Shown piece by piece: positions 55,532-64,000 of a DNA stretch of 64,000 bases. Position 1 is the first letter of the stretch. Every line of letters begins with the position of its first letter. This DNA comes from CAINVV01 sp963663675. Its GTDB lineage: Bacteria; Bacteroidota; Bacteroidia; Bacteroidales; Prolixibacteraceae. Location: the NCBI GenBank assembly GCA_963663675.1, contig OY760498.1:2542001-2606000 (forward strand), in the 5' to 3' direction. A model generated the notes under the pieces. The model was not told the origin of the DNA, did no database searches, and saw only the letters and a list, made by a program, of their open reading frames with translations. The position numbers and the translations under genes were made by a program.

Positions 55532-55851
55532 GCATGTATTCCATTAGAAATTGCATTAACAAAGATCGGCTGTTTTCCTCTGAGTGTCAATAATTCGGAT
55601 TCGCCAATTACATGGGTATCAGTGATTATATTATATTTTAGGTCGATTTCATAGCACATATCAGAGATTTCTCGTTCCGTTTTCCAATCAGCTTTGTGTT
55701 TAAGAATAATCAAGAAATCGTAGTCGGAATCAGGATGTGCCTTACCAAAGGCATGAGAACCGAAAAGCACGACATCTTTAAGATTATCGGACAATCTAGT
55801 TTTTAATAGATTACTTAAATCACTTAATACTAATTGCTTATTAGCTCTCAT
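55528..55851 (-). CDS. MNT-type nucleotidyltransferase (antitoxin)
   Basis: A 107-residue minimal nucleotidyltransferase. The motif VVLFGSHAFGKAHPDSDYDF (residues about 28-47) has the GSxxxG and the two catalytic Asp of the pol-beta-like fold. MNT proteins neutralise HEPN partners by AMP transfer. A -7-like TACATTTG lies at 55874-55867 on the minus strand. The pair stands alone within the repeat region, with a truncated attC-like repeat upstream and GTTAGCGG at 55120 downstream, so it looks like an inserted cassette. Confidence 0.9.
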   Translation of the reverse strand: MRANKQLVLSDLSNLLKTRLSDNLKDVVLFGSHAFGKAHPDSDYDFLIILKHKADWKTEREISDMCYEIDLKYNIITDTHVIGESELLTLRGKQPIFVNAISNGIHA

Positions 55852-55921
55852 TCTTTAAATTTTATTCAAATGTAAAAAATATCGATAACAAAACTCCTTA
55901 GATGAGCGAAAATTTAGCTTG

Positions 55922-56027
55922 CCCCTAACGTAGGAAGCTACATGCAGGTGCCGATTGCGGGCGATTTAGATTTCGCTGATCTTCGATTCCTGTCAAGCCG
56001 AAAGACGGACTGAGTGGAAAGATTCCT
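55922..56027. repeat. attC-like repeat, copy 8, truncated
   Basis: CCCTAACGTAGGAAGCTAC to GAGTGGAAAGATTCC. It is class 1 and is cut at the same base position (GGAAAGATTCC) as copy 7; hairpin repeat DNA follows. This is the only copy outside the 27.8-40.4 kb region. Confidence 0.75.
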
Positions 56028-58020
56028 GCTACCCCTAATTTATAATCCTGATGCGATAAATTGTGCGGCATAGCTATGGATTTCAAATCCAGTGCCTGGG
56101 GCGTGGCAATCCGCACCAGCATCGTTGGAACGTTATAAAATTCCTGAATTTCCTCATAAATAAGGTAATAAGGTGCTGGTTTTTCATGCATTTCCTTTTC
56201 TACTAAGGTTGCCGGAAAAAATAAGGTTTCCCATCCCGCTCCATTAGCACATTAGCATATTAGCATATTAGCACATTCATCATTTAAACGCCATATCAAA
56301 CCAGTTGACCCGGGATTTTTAATCCTGATGCGATAAATTGTGCGGAATAGCTATGGATTTCAAATCCAGTGCCTGGGGCGTGGCAATCCGCACCAGCATC
56401 GTTGGAACGTTATAAAATTCCTGAATTTCCTCATAAATAAGGTAATAAGGTGCTGGTTTTTCATGCATTTCCTTTTCTACTAAGGTTGCCGGAAAAAATA
56501 AGGTTTCCCATCCCGCTCCATTAGCACATTAGCATATTAGCATATTAGCACATTCATCATTTAAACGCCATATCAAACCAGTTGACCCGGGATTTTTAAT
56601 CCTGATGCGATAAATTGTGCGGCATAGCTATGGATTTCAAATCCAGTGCCTGGGGCGTGGCAATCCGCACCAATGTGGAACGTTATAAAATTCCTGAATT
56701 GCCTCATAAATAAGGTAATAAGGTGCTGGTTTTTCATGCATTTCCTTTTCTACTAAGGTTGCCGGAAAAAATAAGGTTTCCCATCCCGCTGCATTAGCAC
56801 ATTAGCATATTGCCGCACATTCATCATTTAAACGCCATATCAAACCAGTTGACCCGGGATTTTTAATCCTGATGCGATAAATTGTGCGGCATATCTATGG
56901 ATTTCAAATCCAGTGCCTGGGGCGTGGCAATCCGCACCAGCATCGTTGGAACGTTATAAAATTCCTGAATTGCCTCATAAATAAGGTAATAAGGTGCTGG
57001 TTTTTCATGCATTTCCTTTTCTACTAAGGTTGCCGGAAAAAATAAGGTTTCCCATCCCGCTCCATTAGCACATTAGCATATTAGCATATTAGCACATTCA
57101 TCATTTAAACGCCATATCAAACCAGTTGACCCGGGATTTTTAATCCTGATGCGATAAATTGTGCGGTATAGCTATGGATTTCAAATCCAGTGCCTGGGGC
57201 GTGGCAATCCGCACCAGCATCGTTGGAACGTTATAAAATTCCTGAATTGCCTCATAAATAAGGTAATAAGGTGCTGGTTTTTCATGCATTTCCTTTTCTA
57301 CTAAGGTTGCCGGAAAAAATAAGGTTTCCCATCCCGCTCCATTAGCACATTAGCATATTAGCATATTAGCACATTCATCATTTAAACGCCATATCAAACC
57401 AGTTGACCCGGGATTTTTAATCCTGATGCGATAAATTGTGCGGTATATCTATGGAGTACAAATCTTGCTAATGTGCTAATATGCTGATGTGCTAATGTGC
57501 TAATTATTAACCCGCTGCCGCGGGTTTGTAAGCTGCGGTCAAGCTGCCGCGGATTTATAATCTGCGGCCCGCTGACCCGGGATTTTTAATCCTGATGCGA
57601 TAAATCGTGCGGCATAGCTATGGATTTCGAATCCAGTGCCTGGGGCGTGGCAATCCGCACCAGCATCGTTGGAACGTTATAAAATTCCTGAATTTCCTCA
57701 TAAATAAGGTAATAAGGTGCTGGTTTTTCATGCATTTCCTTTTCTACTAAGGTTGCCGGAAAAAATAAGGTTTCCCATCCCGCTCCATTAGCACATTAGC
57801 ATATTAGCACATTAGCACATTCATCATTTAAACGCCATATCAAACCAGTTGACCCGGGATTTTTAATCCTGGTGCGATAAGTTGTGCGGCATATATATGG
57901 ATTACAAGTCTTGCTAATGTGCTAATATGCTGATGTGCTAATGTGCTAATTATTAACCCGCTGCCGCGGGTTTGTAAGCTGCGGTCAAGCTGCCGCGGGA
58001 TTGCAAATCCGCGCAGCAGC
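56028..58020. repeat. Hairpin-rich CotH-tail repeats, right block 2 (6 units)
   Basis: CotH-tail copies begin at about 56284, 56561, 56828, 57105, 57382 and 57829, with 267-277 bp spacing apart from the last. The units are almost identical to each other and of the right subfamily (GTTGACCCGGG, then GATGCGATAAATTGTGCGG). Two segments have TGCTAATG octamers plus CCGCTGCCGCGG hairpins in between. The block ends near 58020 with a TCTTATA/TCTTTTG heptamer run (58026-58066). No gene is seen. Confidence 0.9.
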
Positions 58021-58066
58021 AGACTCATGTCTTATATCTTATATCTTATGTCTTTTGTCTTTTGTC

Positions 58067-58452
58067 TCGCATTTCATCTCTTTTTCGCCCTTCTTCACTG
58101 ATGCAAAAGGGTGGTTCACTGAAGTTTCCAAAAGTGAAACCGGAATAATGGGTTTTCGTTTACATTATGTTAAATTGAAATATTGTTATTTGTATTGATT
58201 CTATTATTCCCCCTTTGTTTAAATCCATTCCAAATTAACAGACCGAATTTGTATTTTTTACATTATGTTAATTACAATTCATTTTTCCCCTCCGTTAGTC
58301 CCCTTACTTCCCACGTTAAAAAACTCGGTTCGGGACACGAAGAACAGAAAACATAATTTAACATTTATTATTGATTTCGGGGTGAAATATTAAAAAACCT
58401 GAAATTAAATCCCGGCTTCTTCACGGAAGCGACAACGTTCATCAGACATATT
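58067..58452. other. Intergenic region without recognised genes
   Basis: About 390 bp of AT-rich DNA between the repeat array and the structured leader. No gene, terminator or promoter match is evident. Confidence 0.4.
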
Positions 58453-58553
58453 AAACCGGTTTCCCGGTAGGGAGCAGGATGGCAAGACCTGGAAAGGGGG
58501 GTAAAAAACGCCCCGGACCGCCTCGCACAGGCTCCCGGAAATGGCACCGGTTT
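58453..58553. ncRNA. Candidate structured RNA / long imperfect hairpin
   Basis: Three consecutive stem segments pair in order: AAACCGG (58453-58459) with CCGGTTT (58547-58553), TTTCC (58460-58464) with GGAAA (58537-58541), and GGGAGC (58470-58475) with GCTCCC (58531-58536). They are offset by single 5-nt bulges (CGGTA and TGGCA). The enclosed 55 nt is GC-rich and can form a GGGG/CCCC hairpin. It lies 48 bp upstream of the first possible start of the adhesin. The strand is undetermined, and I do not recognise a known class. Confidence 0.45.
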
Positions 58554-58629
58554 CGGACAACGAATTGAATTATATACCATAACCTTTGTAGTCCCTTACT
58601 ATGAAAGAAGAGAGCACCCCCCGGCTAAC

Positions 58630-58655
58630 AGCAGGTACGCTTCGGCGCACCTGCT
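58630..58655 (+). other. Leader hairpin with TTCG tetraloop
   Basis: Arms AGCAGGTACGC and GCGCACCTGCT (one mismatch) close a TTCG tetraloop, 122 bp upstream of the adhesin start at 58778. This looks like an mRNA leader element. Confidence 0.55.
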
Positions 58656-58777
58656 ATTGGCGTTCAATGGCTTACAGCCCTGATACTTCGGCAAAACGAA
58701 AGAAAATTCCCTTGCCGCCGGCAGGCAGCCCTTCCAAAAACCCATTATTTGTTGAGAAAATCCTAAATCCTTTCAAT

Positions 58778-61700
58778 ATGAAAACCAATTTCCTTACCCT
58801 AACTGTTCAGCAGCTAACCAGCAGGACAACACACAACACCCCCGGTACCCATACCGGTACGGGCCTCACCCAACCACCAAAACACAACCACCTGCGCACA
58901 GGCGCGGCCCGGCTGCTGATCAGCCTGGTACTGCTGCTGGTAATGCAGGGAATGGCGGGTTTTATAAACGTAAATGCTGCAAATGAACCAACAACACGGT
59001 TGTATTTACAGAATGCGAATTCAACCGTAACTACAACAAATACAGGAACTTGGAGTTCTGCCTCAAGTGTACCAACCCTTGTGATGTCCAAAACCAAGGC
59101 AGGGTCTATAACTAGTAGGTCAGTTAGTGAAACAAGTAGCACTAATAATTATACTGTTTTGGTTTTGAAGTTTGTCAGCGATCCCATACCAGCCCAAACT
59201 ATTGCAGCCGGAACAACACTGAATTGGGTACTTGGTGTGCTAGAAAGCGATAATCGTGCTAATGATGCATACCGCGTGCATGCCTATGTTGTAAGTGGAG
59301 ATGGATCAATTCTCAGAGGTACTTTATTAAGCAACAGTAATGAATCAACAGAATGGCCAACGAGCGCTACAGGTTTTGGAATTAGTTCCGCTAAAACTCT
59401 CAATACTGTTACAGCACAAGCCAATGACCGTGTTGTCATTGAAATAGGTTATATTGCAGGTAATACTAGAACGGACAGTTACTCTGGCAGACTTTGGTAT
59501 GGAGGCACAGGAAGCGATTTGACTGTAGGTGGTGATGAAACTTCCAGAACAGGCTGGTTCGAATTTGAACCTGGATTGTACCAATTGCCAGTTCCAACTA
59601 TTACCAGCTTTGATTCATCCATTGGTTGTGAAGGTTCCTCATTGGTAATTACCGGAACCAACTTAACTGGAGCCACAGCTGTCACCATTGGTGGTACGGC
59701 CGCAACAATAACAGATAATACGGAAACAACAGTTACCGTCACTGTGGGCAGTGGAACAACAGGAGTTGTTGAGGTTACTACACCAGGTGGAACAGCCACC
59801 AGTGGTGCTACCACTTTTACAGTTAACCTTCTACCAGCTGCAGTTTCCGTCGGTGGAGGCGGATCAGCTTGCAACAGTGCGACTTTGACTGCTACCGGCG
59901 GATCGGGTGGTACCATTTATTTCCAGGGTACAACTTCGGGAGGTGAGTCCACTGCTAATCCATCCTCCTCACAGGTGGTAACCGAATCCGGCACCTATTA
60001 TTTCAGGGCACAAACGGCAGCAGGCTGCTGGGGACCGGAAGGAAGTGAAACTGTAACAATTACAAATTCGCCGACTACCTCCGGAGAGACTATTTGCCAG
60101 GGAGGCAGTAGTGTTACCGGGTTAACATCTACCACAGTTTGTCCGGCAGGAGGCTCAGAAAATACCGGTGCAATAAATGCAGGAACTGGAGCCAATGTCA
60201 CAGGTATTGGAACAGTAGCATGGAGTAGTACTACATTGGGAAATATTAATGCAGATGACAACAATTATGCAACAGTTTCTCTTAACAATGCTACATCAAA
60301 TTATTTGCAAGCTACAGGTTATGGTTTTAACATTCCTACTGATGCAATAATATCAGGAATAGCAGTAACAGTTGGGCGATTTGACAATGGAACATTTGAT
60401 AGAGACAATTCAATAAACTTAGTTAAAAATGGAACTATAATAGGCTCCAATCTATTAAATGGCATTACTAATAGCTATATAACAGACAATACTCTAACAC
60501 CAGTGACTTTCGGATCGAGCAATGAACAATGGGGTATTAGTTGGACCGCTGCTGATATTAACTCCAATAATTTTGGAGCATGTTATTCAGTTACCAATAC
60601 AAATTACAACAACAGAACTATTTCCGTAGATTATATGCAAATTACGGTTTATTATACCACCCCAGGAAGTATAAAATGGTATACAGTATCTTCCGGTGGA
60701 ACAGCAGTACAAACCGGTTCATCCTTTTTTCCGGTCGGTGATCCGGAGGTTATTGCTCAAGGCGGGATATATGCCAATCTTTCCGACTCAAATACACCAA
60801 ACACCTACACTTTTTACGCCGAGTGTTCTACCAGTCCGGATTGCAGGACTGCCACCCAGTTTATCATTAACGAAGCCCCCGCCGGCAGCCTGACCAACAA
60901 CGGTCCGGTATGTGCGGGAACCAATGCGGATCTGACCTTTACCTCTACAGCCGGTACCGGTCCATTCGACCTGGTTATCAACGGAACAACGTACCCCGGC
61001 ATTGTGAGCGGAGGAACAGTAAGTGTTTCGCCATCAGCCCCTTCCACCACCTATACCTTAACCTCTATCACCGATAAGGGAGTAACGCCCAACTGCCAGC
61101 AAACGGTAAGCGCGGCTACTACCGTGACCGTCAATACAGCCCCGGCAATTTCCAGTCCGCCGAGCAACAGTTCCATCACCTACGGAGCGGATGCCACCTT
61201 TGCGGTAGGAGCCACAGGCACGGGTCTGTCCTATCAATGGCAGGTAAGTACCGGAGGCGCATTCACGGATCTATCAAACGGAGGCGTCTATTCGAATGTT
61301 TTAACGTCCAGTTTGAATATTACAAAACCACCTGTTTCGATGAGCGGTTACCAATACAGGTGTGTAGTTTCAGGCACGTGTCCGACAGCAGTGACCAGCG
61401 CGGCAGCGAGTTTGACGGTAAATAAAAAAGCTGCTTCGGTAACTCCGAATGCTGCAGGCAAAGAATATGGCGGTACCGATCCCGCATTAACAGGAAGCCT
61501 GTCCGGATTTTTGCCGGCAGACAACGTTACAGCCACCTATTCACGTATTGCGGGTGAAACCGTTGGTGCAAGTCCATATACCATTTCCGCCACATTATCT
61601 CCGGCCGGTGTACTGGGCAACTACGAGATTACCTACAACACAGCGGCGTTTACTATCACCAAAAAAGCTGCTTCGGTAACTCCGAATGCTGCAGGCAAAG

Positions 61701-64000
61701 AATATGGCGGTACCGATCCTGCATTGACAGGTACGTTGGCTGGCTTCCTGCCAGCTGATGCAGTCACTGCAAGCTACTCCAGGATACCGGGTGAAACCGT
61801 TGGTGCAAGTCCTTATACCATTTCCGCTACATTATCTCCGGCCGGTGTACTGGGCAACTACGAGATTACCTACAACACAGCGGCGTTTACTATCACCAAA
61901 AAAGCTGCTTCGGTAACTCCGAATGCTGCAGGCAAAGAATATGGCGCAGCAGATCCTGCATTGACAGGAAGCGTGTCCGGATTTTTGCCGGCAGACAACG
62001 TTACAGCCACCTATTCACGTATTGCGGGTGAAACTGTTTTAGGTAGTCCCTATATTATTTCTGCTACTTTAAATCCGGCAGCAGTATTAGGAAATTATAA
62101 CATTACCTACAACACCGCTTCCTTTAACATCAGCAAAGCTTCCTCCACTATTGAAGTAAATGATGTAAACAGTTACATCTATAACGGATGGGCCCAGGGT
62201 CCAACAACAACCGTTGTGACAGGTGGATCAACTGCGCCAGTAACTTTTGAGTACAGCGGTACCGGTTCAACAACCTACCCGGCCAGTGCTACCAAGCCAA
62301 CCAATGCCGGCACCTACCAGGTAGTAGCGACCCTTGCTGCAGATGACAATCATGAAGGAGCTGTTTCAGCGGCGTTTGGTTTTAGCATCACCAAGAAAAC
62401 TATCACGGTTACTCCTGATGCAGGTCAGACTAAAGAATATGGCGCTGCTAATCCTGCCTATACATATGGATTTACTCCTGCGCTGATCTCTGGTGATTCA
62501 TTCTCAGGTGCTCTGAGCCGCGTAGCTGGCGAGGATGTCGCTTCTTATGACATTACCCAGGGCGATCTGGCTTTGAGTGCAAACTACACCCTGACATTTG
62601 TTGAAAATGTTAAGTTTGCCATCACCAAAAAAGCTGCCTCGGTAACTCCAATTGCCAATTCTAAAGTGTATGGTGCAATTGATCCTGCCCTGGCCGGTAA
62701 CCTGGCCGGTTTCTTACCTGCTGACAATGTTACTGCTGCTTATAGCCGTACAGCTGGTGAAACTGTCCTTGGCGGTCCTTACACTATCAGTGCTGTTCTT
62801 AGCCCTGCAGGTGTTCTTGCAAACTATACCATCACATACAATACTGCTGCCTTTACTATTACAACCAAGACAGCTTCCGTTGTTGTGGATGCTCAAACCA
62901 AGGAATACGGTGCTTCTGACCCAACTCTGACTGGTACATTGAGCGGATTCATGCCTGCTGACAATGTAATAGCTACTTACAGCCGCATAGCTGGTGAAAC
63001 TGTCCTTGGTGGACCTTACACCATCAGTGCTGTATTGACCCCGACTGAGGTTCTGAGTAACTATGACATTACAAATACTCCTGCAAGCCTGACAATCACC
63101 AAAAAAGCAGCTTCGGTAACTCCAATTGCCAATTCTAAAGTGTATGGTGCAATTGATCCTGCCCTGGCCGGTAACCTGGTCGGTTTCTTAACCGCTGACA
63201 ATGTTACTGCTGCTTATAGCCGTACAGCTGGTGAAACTGTCCTTGGCGGTCCTTACACTATCAGTGCTGTTCTTAGCCCTGCAGGTGTTCTTGCAAACTA
63301 TACCATCACATACAATACTGCTGCCTTTACTATTACAACCAAGACAGCTTCCGTTGTTGTGGATGCTCAAACCAAGGAATACGGTGCTTCTGACCCAACT
63401 CTGACTGGTACATTGAGCGGATTCATGCCTGCTGACAATGTAATAGCTACTTACAGCCGCATAGCTGGTGAAACTGTCCTTGGTGGACCTTACACTATCA
63501 GTGCTGTATTGACCCCAACTGAGGTTCTGAGTAACTATGACATTACAAATACTCCTGCCAGCCTGACAATCACCAAAAAAACAGCTTCGGTAACTCCAAT
63601 TGCCAATTCTAAAGTGTATGGTGCAATTGATCCTGCCCTGGCCGGTAACCTGGCCGGTTTCTTAACCGCTGACAATGTTACTGCTATTTATAGCCGTACA
63701 GCTGGTGAAACTGTCCTTGGCGGTCCTTACACTATCAGTGCTGTTCTTAGCCCTGCAGGTGTTCTTGCAAACTATACCATCACATACAATACTGCTGCCT
63801 TTACTATTACAACCAAGACAGCTTCCGTTGTTGTTGATGCTCAAACCAAGGAATACGGTGCTTCTGACCCAACTCTGACTGGTACATTGAGCGGATTCAT
63901 GCCTGCTGACAATGTAATAGCTACTTACAGCCGCATAGCTGGTGAAACTGTCCTTGGTGGACCTTACACCATCAGTGCTGTATTGACCCCGACTGAGGTT
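58778..64000 (+). CDS. Giant MBG-repeat adhesin, 5' part (runs off the window)
   Basis: The frame is open for 1741 codons to the window edge. The start ATG 58778 precedes a long N-region and then a hydrophobic signal segment (ARLLISLVLLLVMQGMAGF, residues about 48-66). An in-frame ATG at 58601 is possible but lies within the leader. Domains: a beta-sandwich N-terminal part; an IPT/TIG-like domain at about 270-350 (PTITSFDSSIGCEGSSLVIT); Ig-like segments; then MBG domains from about residue 880. MBG units are 79 residues (KKAASVTPNAAGKEYG, DPALTG, FLPADNVTATYSR), first as 237-bp repeats and later as almost identical 474-bp double units. It is probably a surface adhesin exported by a secretion system whose C-terminal signal lies outside. 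Confidence 0.9.
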   Translation, partial: MKTNFLTLTVQQLTSRTTHNTPGTHTGTGLTQPPKHNHLRTGAARLLISLVLLLVMQGMAGFINVNAANEPTTRLYLQNANSTVTTTNTGTWSSASSVPTLVMSKTKAGSITSRSVSETSSTNNYTVLVLKFVSDPIPAQTIAAGTTLNWVLGVLESDNRANDAYRVHAYVVSGDGSILRGTLLSNSNESTEWPTSATGFGISSAKTLNTVTAQANDRVVIEIGYIAGNTRTDSYSGRLWYGGTGSDLTVGGDETSRTGWFEFEPGLYQLPVPTITSFDSSIGCEGSSLVITGTNLTGATAVTIGGTAATITDNTETTVTVTVGSGTTGVVEVTTPGGTATSGATTFTVNLLPAAVSVGGGGSACNSATLTATGGSGGTIYFQGTTSGGESTANPSSSQVVTESGTYYFRAQTAAGCWGPEGSETVTITNSPTTSGETICQGGSSVTGLTSTTVCPAGGSENTGAINAGTGANVTGIGTVAWSSTTLGNINADDNNYATVSLNNATSNYLQATGYGFNIPTDAIISGIAVTVGRFDNGTFDRDNSINLVKNGTIIGSNLLNGITNSYITDNTLTPVTFGSSNEQWGISWTAADINSNNFGACYSVTNTNYNNRTISVDYMQITVYYTTPGSIKWYTVSSGGTAVQTGSSFFPVGDPEVIAQGGIYANLSDSNTPNTYTFYAECSTSPDCRTATQFIINEAPAGSLTNNGPVCAGTNADLTFTSTAGTGPFDLVINGTTYPGIVSGGTVSVSPSAPSTTYTLTSITDKGVTPNCQQTVSAATTVTVNTAPAISSPPSNSSITYGADATFAVGATGTGLSYQWQVSTGGAFTDLSNGGVYSNVLTSSLNITKPPVSMSGYQYRCVVSGTCPTAVTSAAASLTVNKKAASVTPNAAGKEYGGTDPALTGSLSGFLPADNVTATYSRIAGETVGASPYTISATLSPAGVLGNYEITYNTAAFTITKKAASVTPNAAGKEYGGTDPALTGTLAGFLPADAVTASYSRIPGETVGASPYTISATLSPAGVLGNYEITYNTAAFTITKKAASVTPNAAGKEYGAADPALTGSVSGFLPADNVTATYSRIAGETVLGSPYIISATLNPAAVLGNYNITYNTASFNISKASSTIEVNDVNSYIYNGWAQGPTTTVVTGGSTAPVTFEYSGTGSTTYPASATKPTNAGTYQVVATLAADDNHEGAVSAAFGFSITKKTITVTPDAGQTKEYGAANPAYTYGFTPALISGDSFSGALSRVAGEDVASYDITQGDLALSANYTLTFVENVKFAITKKAASVTPIANSKVYGAIDPALAGNLAGFLPADNVTAAYSRTAGETVLGGPYTISAVLSPAGVLANYTITYNTAAFTITTKTASVVVDAQTKEYGASDPTLTGTLSGFMPADNVIATYSRIAGETVLGGPYTISAVLTPTEVLSNYDITNTPASLTITKKAASVTPIANSKVYGAIDPALAGNLVGFLTADNVTAAYSRTAGETVLGGPYTISAVLSPAGVLANYTITYNTAAFTITTKTASVVVDAQTKEYGASDPTLTGTLSGFMPADNVIATYSRIAGETVLGGPYTISAVLTPTEVLSNYDITNTPASLTITKKTASVTPIANSKVYGAIDPALAGNLAGFLTADNVTAIYSRTAGETVLGGPYTISAVLSPAGVLANYTITYNTAAFTITTKTASVVVDAQTKEYGASDPTLTGTLSGFMPADNVIATYSRIAGETVLGGPYTISAVLTPTEV

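Noticed and set aside
58601..58777. In-frame N-terminal extension of the adhesin from ATG 58601
   Set aside because: It would place about 107 residues before the signal segment and would code through a TTCG hairpin; kept as an alternative start only.
59479..60264. Minus-strand frames opposite the adhesin
   Set aside because: Low-complexity Val/Pro-rich shadows of Thr/Gly-rich coding sequence.
1..64000. tRNA or rRNA genes
   Set aside because: No cloverleaf-like sequence with the conserved GGTTCGAATCC-type T arm or rRNA segment was noticed on either strand; short genes could still be missed by eye.

Overview
The window looks like chromosomal DNA from a member of the Bacteroidota, probably an environmental or anaerobic Bacteroidales/Marinilabiliales-type organism; I cannot place it more finely. 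The reasons are several secreted GH92/GH97 glycosidases and beta-helix proteins, Bacteroidota-type promoters (TTTG, 19-21 nt, TAnnTTTG), MG2/Plug-type surface proteins, an MBG-repeat adhesin, and an almost complete lack of Shine-Dalgarno sequences.

Layout. 1-5.3 kb: a high-affinity K+ uptake operon on the minus strand (kdpF, a porin, kdpA, kdpB, partial kdpC). 5.5-27.7 kb: ordinary chromosome rich in secreted carbohydrate-active proteins (sialate O-acetylesterase, GH92, two beta-helix proteins, GH97), with a macrodomain protein, a Nudix-winged-helix regulator with a clear autoregulatory promoter, a vWA protein, small envelope proteins, a nitroreductase, and a hemerythrin/PAS protein next to the RIC iron-sulfur repair protein. 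27.8-40.4 kb: an accessory region in which every intact gene lies on the minus strand. Single genes or pairs (redox module, methyltransferase, Xre/DUF2975, lipoprotein, Fic, serine hydrolase, BRO-N remnant, ParDE, isochorismatase-like, M50-like) are separated by about 130-160 bp imperfectly palindromic repeats. These end in GCTAAC/GTTAGC and resemble integron attC sites. No integrase is in view apart from a truncated tyrosine recombinase. 40.4-58 kb: about 25 copies of a roughly 250-340 bp repeat full of GGATT/AATCC hairpins, each carrying the last about 30 bp of a CotH gene. They surround a second GH92, the CotH lipoprotein, two paralogous small membrane proteins, a secreted 1-Cys peroxiredoxin, a small lipoprotein and a HEPN/MNT pair. 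58.4-64 kb: a structured leader and the 5' part of a giant adhesin with near-identical MBG repeats, which runs off the window.

How it fits together. The chromosomal part supports potassium homeostasis, glycan breakdown at the cell surface, and stress or redox repair. The 28-40 kb stretch looks like a cassette reservoir of toxin-antitoxin and solitary accessory genes. The most interesting signals are the attC-like array, a symmetric four-half-site operator in front of the Fic gene, an operator embedded in the ParDE promoter, the CotH-derived repeat family, and short tandem repeats that start at the stop codons of several unrelated genes.
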